Source: Limnoraphis robusta CS-951 (GTDB taxonomy: Bacteria; Cyanobacteriota; Cyanobacteriia; Cyanobacteriales; Microcoleaceae). From it: a stretch of 16,209 nt of DNA. Under the pieces are notes generated by a model. It was not told the DNA's origin. It saw nothing but the letters and a program-made list of their open reading frames with translations, and searched no databases. Shown piece by piece: positions 1 through 7,530 of the stretch (position 1 is the stretch's first letter; the number at the start of each line of letters is the position of its first letter). Position numbers and translations under genes: made by a program. The stretch lies in assembly GCF_000972705.2 (NCBI RefSeq), contig NZ_LATL02000346.1:1-16209 (forward strand), read 5' to 3'.

Positions 1-262
1 TTGTTGCTGAGAACACATAGATTTTCGCGGAACCCGCCCCTACAAAATAACGATGAGGGCGGGTTTATTAATCTTGTTGCTGAGAACACATAGATTTTCG
101 CGGAACCCGCCCCTACAAAATAACGATGAGGGCGGGTTTATTAATGTTGTTGCTGAGAACACATAGATTTTCGCGGAACCCGCCCCTACAAAATAACGAT
201 GAGGGCGGGTTTATTAATCTTGTTGCTGAGAACACATAGATTTTCGCGGAACCCGCCCCTAC
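1..262. repeat. tandem array of a 73-bp GC-palindrome repeat (3.6 copies)
   Basis: Three full copies (1-73, 74-146, 147-219) and a 43-bp partial copy (220-262) follow each other without spacers. The full copies seem identical except at their last base (C, G, C). Each unit carries an inverted repeat AACCCGCCC / GGGCGGGTT (31-39 and 57-65 in copy 1) that can form a 9-bp stem. The window begins exactly at a unit boundary, so the array probably continues to the left. The partial copy overlaps the stop codon of argG (259-261). GC-rich palindromes of the form TAGGGGCGGGTT are, as I recall, common between genes in filamentous cyanobacteria. No coding function is seen. The paired arms could protect or end the argG transcript, but no T-run follows them. 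Confidence 0.9.
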
Positions 263-1461
263 TGTCTCAGCTTCTCTGACCAAACTCGTGTCGGTAATCC
301 CCAAACGTAGATAAACCCTTCAGCCGCTTTGTGATCGAAGGCATCTTCAGCGCCATAGGTTGCCAAATCCATGCTATAGAGAGAGTTAGCGGATTGACGC
401 CCAGCCATGATCGCATTGCCTTTAAACAGTTTGACCCGGACTACGCCTGTCACCCGTTCTTGAGTCTGCTGAACAAACGCATCGAGCGCCCCTTTCAACG
501 GACTAAACCACAAGCCGTTATAAACCAGTTGGCTGTAGGTTTCTTCAATTCCCCGCTTGTAGCGCGTCACATCAGAAGTCAAGGTTAGACTTTCGAGATC
601 CCGATGAGCATGAATTAACACCGTCATCGCCGGACATTCATAAATCTCGCGAGACTTAATCCCGACTAAACGGTTTTCAATCATGTCGATGCGCCCAATG
701 CCATGATTACCTGACATTTGGTTAAGCTTGGTAATCAAAGCCACTCCATCGAGAAATTCTCCGTTTAAACTCACGGGAATCCCTTTCTCAAAGCCTATTT
801 CTACATATTCCGGCTCGTTGGGCGTGTCTTCAATGGCTTTGGTGAGACGGAAGACATCATTCGGGGGTTCAACCCAGGGATCTTCGAGAGGCCCTGCTTC
901 AATTGCCATCCCCAACAAATTGCGGTCTAAACTATAGGGAGAGGACTTTTTCACCGGAGACTGAATTCCGTATTTTTCGCCATAAGCAATGGTTTCTTCC
1001 CGACTCATCCCCCATTCTCTAGCGGGCGCGAGGATTTTCAGTTTGGGGTTGAGCGCCATGATGGAAACATCAAACCGCACCTGATCGTTTCCTTTTCCCG
1101 TACAACCGTGAGCGATCGCATCGGCTCCGTATTTTTCGGCGGCTTCGACTAAAATTTGAGCAATCAGAGGGCGAGCCAGAGCGGTTGAGAGGGGATAACG
1201 ATTTTCATAAAAGGCATTGGCTTGAATGGCGGGAAAGGCGAATTCGTTAACAAATCTCTCCCGCACATCAATCACGAGAGACTCCTCGGCACCCGAATCA
1301 AGCGCTTTTTGCTTAATCGGTTCGAGTTCATCTCCCTGTCCTAAGTCGGCGGCGAGTGTGATCACTCCTTCTACCCCAAACTCATTTTTTAAATAGGGGA
1401 TACAAACGGAGGTATCGACTCCACCGGAATAGGCTAATACAGCTTTCGTAGCGCGACCCAT
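259..1461 (-). CDS. argG: argininosuccinate synthase
   Basis: Cytosolic enzyme of arginine synthesis: it joins citrulline and aspartate with ATP to give argininosuccinate, AMP and pyrophosphate. The 400-aa product has the usual family length. The ATP-pyrophosphatase P-loop SGGVDTS is at residues 12-18; further family blocks are [14 protein letters not shown] and [20 protein letters not shown]. The frame is open up to a GTG at 1503, but the ATG at 1459-1461 gives the conserved MGRATK start and has AGGAG 11 bases upstream, so it is preferred. It is the last minus-strand gene and lies 144 bp after ubiA, so it may have its own promoter, although I found no convincing one. Its TAG stop sits inside the last copy of the 73-bp repeat. 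The link to the glycan-like genes upstream is probably only positional. Identification is firm. Confidence 0.97.
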   Translation of the reverse strand: MGRATKAVLAYSGGVDTSVCIPYLKNEFGVEGVITLAADLGQGDELEPIKQKALDSGAEESLVIDVRERFVNEFAFPAIQANAFYENRYPLSTALARPLIAQILVEAAEKYGADAIAHGCTGKGNDQVRFDVSIMALNPKLKILAPAREWGMSREETIAYGEKYGIQSPVKKSSPYSLDRNLLGMAIEAGPLEDPWVEPPNDVFRLTKAIEDTPNEPEYVEIGFEKGIPVSLNGEFLDGVALITKLNQMSGNHGIGRIDMIENRLVGIKSREIYECPAMTVLIHAHRDLESLTLTSDVTRYKRGIEETYSQLVYNGLWFSPLKGALDAFVQQTQERVTGVVRVKLFKGNAIMAGRQSANSLYSMDLATYGAEDAFDHKAAEGFIYVWGLPTRVWSEKLRQ

Positions 1462-1524
1462 GAGCTTCTTTTCTCCTAAACAAGTGAGACTTTTATTATT
1501 CACCCATTTTTTTTGAGGGGTTGT

Positions 1525-1554
1525 CAGAGATGATGCAGATTTTTTAATCTCTGC
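1525..1554 (-). other. overlapping alternative stem-loops in the ubiA-argG spacer
   Basis: In the 144-bp spacer before argG, CAGAGAT (1525-1531) can pair with ATCTCTG (1547-1553), a 7-bp stem. A competing stem pairs GCAGA (1535-1539) with TCTGC (1550-1554). The two cannot form together. On the minus strand no T-run follows, so this is not a clear rho-independent terminator of ubiA. It could be a leader structure of argG or a chance palindrome. Confidence 0.3.
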
Positions 1555-1605
1555 TTTGTTGAGACAGGGATCAAACGTTAAGCTGTTGCGATCAGATCTT
1601 TCGGT

Positions 1606-2667
1606 TCAGACAAACAAATGAATGTCAAAATATACAATCGCCAGATAAGCAACTAACCAAACCAGCAAGCTGATTTTAATGGCTTGATCTTGCAGCACAA
1701 TCTGATCGGGTTCTTCTCCAATTGCCAGAACTGTTACCATCCATTTATAGTGCATCACGGCATAATAAACAATCGGCACTGTGATCACCAGCGAGGGATT
1801 TTTATCAGATGCGATGGTAAATAAAGCATAGCACATAATGGTCATAGTCGCCGTGCTGTTGAGTAAAGAATCTAAAAAAGGCAGGGTATATTGTGCTAAT
1901 ACTGGACGTTGTTTATTGGCTTTGCCGCGTTGATAAAAAAGCTTGAGATAATGTCGATTAATCAGGGGAGTTTGATGAGGTTCTAATTGTGGTTCTGAAT
2001 CCGATTGTAACTCAGAATTTAGGGTCTGATTGAGAAGGGATAAAAGTTCGGATCGGCGTTTGGCAAATCCTAAAAATAGAGTCAGAAAAAAGGTACAAAG
2101 GGTAATCCAAGCGGTGGGAATATCTCCTAACGCATAAATTCCCGCTAACAGTCGCAAAACAAAACCAAAGGCGATGCAGCTTACATCAAATAAAGGGACA
2201 TTTTTGAGATGGAGAGAATAGAAGATATTATTCACTGCATACAGCAACATACAGGTTAAAGTTGCTAATCCTAAATGGAAGGCACCTACTAAAGAAAATG
2301 TTGCTAAAAATAGCCCGATAAAAAGAGCGGTTTTAATGTTTATTTTCCCGCTAGCAATTGGACGAAATCGTTTTTTAGGATGGCGGCGATCGCATTCCAC
2401 ATCTTGAATATCATTAAAGATATAAACTGCCGAAGCCATTGCTGAAAATAGAATAACCGTTAAACTACTTAAAGCAATAGACTGGGGTTCTAATAATCGT
2501 TCCCCAAAAATAACACCCGCTAGACAGAAAAAGTTTTTCGTCCATTGATGGGGGCGCATTAATTTAATAATCTCTAGACTCCAACGACTCTCCACCGAAG
2601 AATCAAAATCTGAGATGTCGTTAGGGTTTGGGGATAAAGAGATTTTTTCTTGGTAAGTTTCTTTCAT
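1606..2667 (-). CDS. UbiA-family prenyltransferase, decaprenyl-phosphate phosphoribosyltransferase type
   Basis: Predicted membrane enzyme that transfers 5-phosphoribose from PRPP to a polyprenyl phosphate, by similarity to mycobacterial UbiA (Rv3806c). After a ~30-residue soluble N-terminus come RPHQWTKN (38-45) and the metal/diphosphate-binding acidic motif NDxxDxxxD (85-93), followed by RRHPKKRFRPIASG (94-107), which is typical of this subfamily rather than of quinone- or chlorophyll-type UbiA enzymes. Further family features are YSLHLKNVPLFD (150-161) and FAKRRSEL (201-208). About eight membrane helices are likely. A Q/E/S-rich stretch (about 212-230) lies in a cytosolic loop. The ATG has GAGGA 7 bases upstream. 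It follows the SMR-like gene by 62 bp with a possible promoter between. Neighbouring oxidoreductases, flippase-like and GT-C-like genes suggest lipid-linked pentose synthesis. The family call is strong; the exact acceptor lipid is inferred. Confidence 0.88.
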   Translation of the reverse strand: MKETYQEKISLSPNPNDISDFDSSVESRWSLEIIKLMRPHQWTKNFFCLAGVIFGERLLEPQSIALSSLTVILFSAMASAVYIFNDIQDVECDRRHPKKRFRPIASGKINIKTALFIGLFLATFSLVGAFHLGLATLTCMLLYAVNNIFYSLHLKNVPLFDVSCIAFGFVLRLLAGIYALGDIPTAWITLCTFFLTLFLGFAKRRSELLSLLNQTLNSELQSDSEPQLEPHQTPLINRHYLKLFYQRGKANKQRPVLAQYTLPFLDSLLNSTATMTIMCYALFTIASDKNPSLVITVPIVYYAVMHYKWMVTVLAIGEEPDQIVLQDQAIKISLLVWLVAYLAIVYFDIHLFV

Positions 2668-2688
2668 AATTTAGTCCTCACGCACACC

Positions 2689-2717
2689 ACTATAATTCCG
2701 TTAAGGGACAATCAAAA
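2689..2717 (-). promoter_or_regulatory. possible promoter for the ubiA-type gene
   Basis: On the minus strand a -10-like TATAGT (2694-2689) lies 17 bases after a weak -35-like TTTTGA (2717-2712); TTGATT with 15-base spacing is an alternative. It falls in the 62-bp gap before the ubiA-type gene, upstream of its ribosome-binding site. The match is modest, and transcription may simply read through from upstream. Confidence 0.28.
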
Positions 2718-2729
2718 TCCCGGCATTTC

Positions 2730-3080
2730 TTAACGTGACATGATTATAATCCCTGCGAGGATCATTCCTAAGCCTATCCATTGATTAATCTCCAGTTGTT
2801 CCCCGAAGAACCAACCCCCCCCTAAAGCAATTAAGCTAAACCCAATTGCAGCAAAAACGGGATAGGCGACGGAAACAGGTAATTTTTCTAAGGCTTTAGC
2901 AAATAAAATCACGTTAATTCCATAAACACACAATCCAGCCAAAAACCAGGGAGAAAGCAGTAAACCGATCAAACTGGGATCTGTTGCAACTAAACGGGAT
3001 TTTTTTAAGAGTAAACTACCGATAGAGTTGTTAATCGCGGCGATTAAAACAAAACCCCAACCACTGATATTTAAGTTCAT
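2730..3080 (-). CDS. small four-helix SMR/EamA-type membrane protein, ArnE-like
   Basis: 116 residues, almost entirely hydrophobic, with four predicted membrane helices (about 5-25, 40-60, 70-90, 97-115). The pattern includes a basic LLKKSR after helix 1, AYPVFAAIGF in helix 3, GEQLEINQWIG between helices 3 and 4, and a last helix ending in IIIMSR. This is the layout of small multidrug resistance proteins and of the ArnE/ArnF subunits that flip undecaprenyl-phosphate-aminoarabinose. The glutamate of helix 1 that SMR drug pumps use for proton coupling is not visible (helix 1 reads GWGFVLIAAINNSIG), which argues against a drug pump. It lies 19 bp after the GT-C-like gene and 62 bp before the ubiA-type gene, with GAGG 7 bases before its ATG. 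A role in flipping a lipid-linked sugar is an inference from this context. Confidence 0.75.
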   Translation of the reverse strand: MNLNISGWGFVLIAAINNSIGSLLLKKSRLVATDPSLIGLLLSPWFLAGLCVYGINVILFAKALEKLPVSVAYPVFAAIGFSLIALGGGWFFGEQLEINQWIGLGMILAGIIIMSR

Positions 3081-3099
3081 CTGATTGCCTCGTTTTTCA

Positions 3100-4725
3100 T
3101 TAAGTTAGCACTCTTTTTAATTTTTGGTTTGTGTAGTAAAATATTCGATGTAAACGAATGGTATCCTTGATTTTTATCGTATAAGAACGGTAAGTCTCAA
3201 AGTCTATACTGGAGAGTTCAAATCCATCGGTTTCTAGTTTCTTTTCTAACAGTGCTGGAACGTTGATAAAATAACTATCAGGGTTGAGGATTGTCACCCG
3301 ATATTCATGGGAAGTGATACTGCTTACTTCTACTTCATCGGTTGGATTTAAGATATTTTGGAATGATGCAATGATCAACCAATCTACTTTTACGAAAGGA
3401 CAAAATAGTTGAATAGCCGGATAGAAACCATTTCGATAAATATAGGCACTTTTAAAATTATCAGGTAAGTTCATAATAAAGATTCCCTGGTTTTCTTTTA
3501 AAGATTTTAGACTTTCAATCGTTTGTTGAGAGACTTGACTAGCAATTTTCCAGTTTTGGTTAGAAAGGTAAGTCAGATTGAGAGATAAAATGGAAAAACA
3601 AGTGATCAGTATCATTAAAATAAGCGGACGTTGAATTAACAAAAACCCTATTACTACAGCTATTAAAATCGACAAAATAGCAGAAGAAAAGTATAAAAAT
3701 CGTTCAGATTGTGTATCTTGCATCGAGACACCAATATTAATAAAAGGAAGTAGAGACAATAAAAATAAACTCAATAAAAAAAGAGTGAAGCTGGCGATAT
3801 TTTTCTCTAAAAAACCTTGTTTGTAGGATTTTTTAATAAATAGTATGATTGCCGTCAGGAAAAAAATAAATAAAATTTGCCAGAGTAGTGGACGAGAGAG
3901 AGGGAGGGGAGGAATAATCACTCTTAAACTAGAATAAAATCCCTGAAAAATGACAAACCTGTTAAAATCAAGATGAACATCGCCACCATATCCACCTAAT
4001 AATTTACCAAGACCTAAGTATCTGAGAGGAAAATAAATTAGCCAAGCGGTACTATAGACAATGGGAAGATAGAAAACTTGGTAAACTGATTTGAGTTTAG
4101 TTTGAGAAGTGAAAAATTGGTAAAGTTCATAAAGAAAAATATAACCGGGAAAAATTAAAGCTGACTCTTTAGAAAACAGTCCTCCTAAAAACAGAAGGTA
4201 TGAAATGCTGAGATGAAAAAGTTTGTAAGATTGTTTATAGAGTAGATAAAAACAAAAAGCAGCTAAAACAAAAAAAGTAACAACGATATCGGCACGGGCT
4301 GAAATCCAAGAAACCGCCTCGACATGACTATGTAAGACTAAAAAAATGAAACCAGCAATTACAGAAATAAGTCTAATTTTTTTCTGAGGAAGCTGAGTTT
4401 TATTTAACAGTAAAATTGACAGAATATAGACGAGAAAAGAACAAACAGCATGAAAGATAACATTCGTTAAATGATAACCCAAGGGGTTTAAATGCCAAAT
4501 TACATAATCAATGAATAATGTAATCGAAATAATCGGTCTAAAAAAGATTTCGGGTGAAGTTGTCCAAACTCCAAAGATGCCGTTTTGCTGAATATTATAA
4601 ATTCGATCAAAGTCATCAGACAAGAAAAATGTATTCAACGTTTGACTGTAGATTAATACACTCAGAATGATGAAGCTAGTTAGGAGACTAAAATCGAAGG
4701 AATATTTTTTGAAAAATTTTAACAT
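3100..4725 (-). CDS. polytopic GT-C glycosyltransferase-like protein (PMT/ArnT/TMTC-like)
   Basis: 541 residues with about ten or more membrane helices and a soluble tail of about 130 residues. The first extracytoplasmic loop carries SDDFD (36-40), the place where GT-C enzymes keep their catalytic aspartate. It is followed by FRPIIS (62-67) and PLGYHLTNVIFH (81-92). Further on are HSHVEAVSWISARAD (132-146) and SKESAL (185-190). These blocks match the order seen in PMT_2/TMTC-type transferases, which use polyprenyl-phosphate sugars as donors on the outer side of the membrane. It starts 12 bp after the SDR gene and ends 19 bp before the ArnE-like gene, so the three are very likely co-transcribed. 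The Shine-Dalgarno is weak (TAAG close to the ATG). Gene and fold are well supported; donor and acceptor are unknown. Base composition is clearly more AT-rich than argG or thiO. Confidence 0.8.
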   Translation of the reverse strand: MLKFFKKYSFDFSLLTSFIILSVLIYSQTLNTFFLSDDFDRIYNIQQNGIFGVWTTSPEIFFRPIISITLFIDYVIWHLNPLGYHLTNVIFHAVCSFLVYILSILLLNKTQLPQKKIRLISVIAGFIFLVLHSHVEAVSWISARADIVVTFFVLAAFCFYLLYKQSYKLFHLSISYLLFLGGLFSKESALIFPGYIFLYELYQFFTSQTKLKSVYQVFYLPIVYSTAWLIYFPLRYLGLGKLLGGYGGDVHLDFNRFVIFQGFYSSLRVIIPPLPLSRPLLWQILFIFFLTAIILFIKKSYKQGFLEKNIASFTLFLLSLFLLSLLPFINIGVSMQDTQSERFLYFSSAILSILIAVVIGFLLIQRPLILMILITCFSILSLNLTYLSNQNWKIASQVSQQTIESLKSLKENQGIFIMNLPDNFKSAYIYRNGFYPAIQLFCPFVKVDWLIIASFQNILNPTDEVEVSSITSHEYRVTILNPDSYFINVPALLEKKLETDGFELSSIDFETYRSYTIKIKDTIRLHRIFYYTNQKLKRVLT

Positions 4726-4737
4726 CGCTTATGGTAT

Positions 4738-5763
4738 TTAAGAAAACTTTTTGAGAACCCAAAGTAGCTTTTCTTTAACAGGACGTCGATGAGCAGAACC
4801 TGCTTTTTCTGCCAGTAATTTATCATAATTTTTCTGAAACCAATCATAACTTTCCTGGAACATTTCATCATTAGAATATTTGGGTTTCCAGCCGAGTTGT
4901 AACAAAGGATTAACATCAAAATAAAACTCTTTATGATAGGTTAAGTAATGCCAAGGTGCAAGGGGACTCAAACCGACTAAATCTAAAAGTCTTAAGGTGT
5001 TAATGGTTAATCCTGTTGGTAGACTTTTAACTTGAGATTTAGTTCCCGCGTAACTAATTAAATGTTCTAAACCTTCTCGTAGGGTTCCAAAGCGATCGGT
5101 TCCGACATTATAAATTCCGGGTTTACCTAAATCAAGGGCTAATAAATAAGCATCCATTAAATCTAAGGCGTGAACAAATTGAAATTTAATATTACCATCG
5201 CCTATCACATACACATTTCGTCCTTCTTGAATCCACTCAAATAAAATCTGAAAAATGCCGAGTCTTCCTTCTCCTAAAATAGTCCGGGGACGAATGACAA
5301 TTAAAGGTAAATTTCCTTGTTCACAAACCTCTCGAACAGCAATTTCTCCTGCTAGTTTAGCTCGACCATAAATTTCCACCGCTTTAGTCGGGGTGTCGTT
5401 ATTAATTGGACATTTTGCATCCCCAAATAAAGCACTAGAACTCATGTGAATAAAGCTCTGAACGTCGGCTTTTACGGCTTCTTCTGCGGCGATTTTACTG
5501 CCTTCTACGTTCACTTCCCAAAACTTTTGACCGGATTTTGTTAGGGGAACTAACGCGACGTTATGATGAACAATATCAACCCCTTTCATCGCCGCAGCGA
5601 CACCTTGGCGATTACAGATATCACAGTCAATAAATTTGATATCTTTGGGGCGGGTTGGATCTTCCCAAATATCGAGGATGCTGACGTCTTCTCCCCGTTC
5701 ATATAAGCGTCGAGCAATTAAATTCCCTAAAAATCCTGAGCCGCCTGTAACGAGATGTTTCAT
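4738..5763 (-). CDS. NAD-dependent epimerase/dehydratase (extended SDR) 2
   Basis: Cytosolic extended short-chain dehydrogenase, 341 residues. The N-terminal Rossmann fold shows VTGGSGFLG (5-13). The active site is MSSS (107-110) with YGRAK (132-136), the YxxxK pair. It also has RPRTILG and a substrate-binding C-terminal half. Such enzymes act on nucleotide sugars or on hydroxysteroid-like substrates; the sequence does not decide which. The frame is open up to a TTG at 5799, but the ATG at 5761-5763 begins directly at the Rossmann strand (MKHLVTGG) and has GAGGAG upstream, so it is chosen. It lies 107 bp after the DUF218-like gene, with a possible promoter in the gap, and 12 bp before the GT-C-like gene. 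A DprE2-like role (reducing a 2-keto lipid-linked pentose) is possible from context only. Confidence 0.9.
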   Translation of the reverse strand: MKHLVTGGSGFLGNLIARRLYERGEDVSILDIWEDPTRPKDIKFIDCDICNRQGVAAAMKGVDIVHHNVALVPLTKSGQKFWEVNVEGSKIAAEEAVKADVQSFIHMSSSALFGDAKCPINNDTPTKAVEIYGRAKLAGEIAVREVCEQGNLPLIVIRPRTILGEGRLGIFQILFEWIQEGRNVYVIGDGNIKFQFVHALDLMDAYLLALDLGKPGIYNVGTDRFGTLREGLEHLISYAGTKSQVKSLPTGLTINTLRLLDLVGLSPLAPWHYLTYHKEFYFDVNPLLQLGWKPKYSNDEMFQESYDWFQKNYDKLLAEKAGSAHRRPVKEKLLWVLKKFS

Positions 5764-5801
5764 TGACTTTTGTTCACTCCTCACACCATTGATCTGCAAA
5801 A

Positions 5802-5830
5802 ACGATACATGAATCCTGTTAATTTGTAAA
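5802..5830 (-). promoter_or_regulatory. possible internal promoter before SDR 2
   Basis: On the minus strand TTTACA (5830-5825) and TATCGT (5807-5802) are 17 bases apart. The implied start near 5795 gives a ~32-base leader containing the GAGGAG ribosome-binding site of the ATG at 5763. This supports that ATG over the TTG at 5799. It would let the distal genes (SDR 2, GT-C-like, ArnE-like) be expressed separately from the GMC-led group. Confidence 0.38.
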
Positions 5831-5862
5831 GGATTTCAAAGGTCACTCACACAATGAACAGA

Positions 5863-5882
5863 AACTTGATTCATTTCAAGTT
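5863..5882 (-). terminator. stem-loop across the stop codon of the DUF218-like gene
   Basis: AACTTGA (5863-5869) and TCAAGTT (5876-5882) form a perfect 7-bp stem with a 6-base loop; the TGA stop of the gene (5871-5873) is in the loop. There is no long T-run after it on the minus strand, so at best it weakens or processes the transcript. It marks the only large gap (107 bp) within the upper part of the cluster. Confidence 0.28.
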
Positions 5883-6455
5883 ATTTTGATGTAATCTTAG
5901 ACGGTTCACTTTCCATACAAGCCATCGACTGAAATCATAACACAATGCGATGATCTCATAAATCGTTTGAACAACGGGATAGTTATAAAACCAGAGACGG
6001 GAAACCATTTTTCGCTGTACCTTTTGGGGGCGACATTTGATGACTTGTTTGACTTTAAATTCACACAATTCAAACATTGCTTTACTTCTTAAATGATGAG
6101 GAGCGTTGCAATATAAAATTACCTCTTCTAGTGGCCATAATTTTTCCTGTTCTAGCCATTTTCGCAGAAGTCTAGCGTTATCAAAGGTATCAAGATAGGG
6201 ACGATCACGAACTTTTATCGGGTATTTTACGTTAAGTTCTGGTCGCTTATTATGAATATATTGAGCTGCATATTCTTCCTCGGAAAATGCACAACCAAAA
6301 GCGTTTCCGGGTGAGATAAATACAGGTTCAGTTGACGGAACATCTTGAATAATTCGCTGAAGAACCGCTTCAAAATAATCCGATAAAAAATGGGTTTTTT
6401 CTGGTGTATTATCCTCGGAAACTAAGCCTTCTGTTATCACAATATGAGCAGTCAT
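5871..6455 (-). CDS. DUF218/YdcF-like protein (divergent)
   Basis: 194-residue protein of unknown role. Two blocks resemble the DUF218 (YdcF/SanA/ElyC) fold: DTFDNARLL (89-97), where the family has a T-x-E-N-A motif, and NAPHHLRSKAMF (117-128), like the family's H-x-x-R-A block after a hydrophobic strand (EVILYC). The usual glutamate of the first motif is D here. The N-terminus has no signal peptide. The C-terminal third has aromatic, basic and hydrophobic stretches (about 150-185) that could sit on the membrane. Its ATG overlaps the TAA of SDR 1 by one base (TAATG), with GGAGG upstream, so translation is likely coupled. In Escherichia coli, ElyC affects undecaprenyl-phosphate-dependent envelope synthesis, which would fit a lipid-linked sugar locus; this is an analogy, not evidence of function. 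Confidence 0.7.
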   Translation of the reverse strand: MTAHIVITEGLVSEDNTPEKTHFLSDYFEAVLQRIIQDVPSTEPVFISPGNAFGCAFSEEEYAAQYIHNKRPELNVKYPIKVRDRPYLDTFDNARLLRKWLEQEKLWPLEEVILYCNAPHHLRSKAMFELCEFKVKQVIKCRPQKVQRKMVSRLWFYNYPVVQTIYEIIALCYDFSRWLVWKVNRLRLHQNNLK

Positions 6456-7522
6456 TATCCATCTATTCCTCCATAATTTTCAAACACCCATTTTAAACTG
6501 CGTCGCATTCCTTCTTCTAAGGAAATTTTAGGATCATAGTCGAGTTCTCGTCTGGCTTTTGCAATGGAACAAGCGATGGTTTTATTCATCTCAGATAAAA
6601 CGTGTATTTTCTGCTGATAGAGTCCTAAAGATTGGATAAAACTATCAACACCCAGAGCAATTTCACTGGCAATTCCTGGAAGTTTTAACCGCTTATGTTT
6701 GCACGTTTGATTAAATTCAGACTCTAACAATTTTTCAACCGTATTGATAATTTCATTCATCGTGTAAGGACGTTCATCGGCGATCCAGTAGGTTTCTCCG
6801 TTGGCTTTTTCGGTGATAGCTGCTAATAGTAAACCCTGACACAAGTTATCAACGTAAGCCATTGATCGCAGGTTATTTCCATCTCCAACAATCGGCCCTT
6901 TTCCCTCTCGAATCATCTGAAAAAATAGTGTTTGTCTGGGCGGTTGGTTAGGGCCATAAAACCAGGGTGGACGAACAACAACCGTTTCTATTTTTCCCGC
7001 TTTATAATATTCTTTTATGGCTAATTCCATTAACATTTTAGAACGCCCATAGTTCATATAAGGGTTGTAGGGCGATTTTTCATCAAATAAATGATCGGGA
7101 TGAGGGTTACAACCACAGGGCGAATTAGAGGAAACAATAACGGCTCGTTTGACACCTGCTTTTATGGCAGAATTCAGTAAATTTTTGGTTCCTTCTACAT
7201 TAATTTGATAAAATTCTGGGATTTTTTGGGGGTGAATAATTCCTGCGGTGTGAAATAAGATAGCATTGTTTGCACCTTCACAAAAGCGATCACAATCTTG
7301 AGGATTTTGTAAATCTCCTGTTATTACTTCGATTTTTTCTGAAATTTTTTGCAAAATTGTTGCATCTTGATTGGGTAATATTAAACAGCGAATTTTTAGA
7401 TTTTCTGCGGGTTGAGTTAAGGATTCACAATCTGTTAATCCTTGGGCTAGGGCTTTAACTAAACTGGTTCCCAACCAACCTAACGCTCCGGTTACTAACA
7501 CTAAATGAGTTGATAATTCCAT
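6455..7522 (-). CDS. NAD-dependent epimerase/dehydratase (extended SDR) 1
   Basis: 355-residue extended SDR, cytosolic. Cofactor-binding TGALGWLG is at 11-18, the serine block IVSSNS at 129-134, and the catalytic YGRSK at 158-162. RPPWFYGPNQPP and GDGNNLRSMAYVDN follow, typical of sugar-nucleotide epimerase/dehydratase and 3-beta-hydroxysteroid dehydrogenase-like enzymes. The frame extends upstream to 7615, but that would overlap the GMC gene by 85 bp and add 31 residues unlike the family. The ATG at 7520-7522, 8 bp after the GMC stop, starts next to the Rossmann strand and is preferred. Only a weak AGGA lies upstream, so it may depend on coupling with the GMC gene. The pairing with an FAD oxidoreductase suggests successive oxidation and reduction of one substrate (inference). 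Confidence 0.92.
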   Translation of the reverse strand: MELSTHLVLVTGALGWLGTSLVKALAQGLTDCESLTQPAENLKIRCLILPNQDATILQKISEKIEVITGDLQNPQDCDRFCEGANNAILFHTAGIIHPQKIPEFYQINVEGTKNLLNSAIKAGVKRAVIVSSNSPCGCNPHPDHLFDEKSPYNPYMNYGRSKMLMELAIKEYYKAGKIETVVVRPPWFYGPNQPPRQTLFFQMIREGKGPIVGDGNNLRSMAYVDNLCQGLLLAAITEKANGETYWIADERPYTMNEIINTVEKLLESEFNQTCKHKRLKLPGIASEIALGVDSFIQSLGLYQQKIHVLSEMNKTIACSIAKARRELDYDPKISLEEGMRRSLKWVFENYGGIDG

Positions 7523-7530
7523 GATTGCTT

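Noticed and set aside
1..262. CRISPR array
   Set aside because: The 73-bp units abut each other with no variable spacers, and no cas genes are present.
113..304. 63-aa frame on the minus strand through the repeats
   Set aside because: It lies in the tandem repeats and overlaps the argG 3' end; composition follows the repeat.
331..937. Plus-strand frames inside argG
   Set aside because: Antisense shadows of a firmly identified gene, with no ribosome-binding site or recognisable domain.
1462..1503. GTG start of argG at 1503 (414-aa form)
   Set aside because: The added 14 residues do not look like ArgG; the ATG at 1461 gives MGRATK and has AGGAG upstream.
5764..5799. TTG start of SDR 2 at 5799
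   Set aside because: The extension contains the GAGGAG ribosome-binding site that serves the ATG at 5763, and a predicted transcription start lies near 5795.
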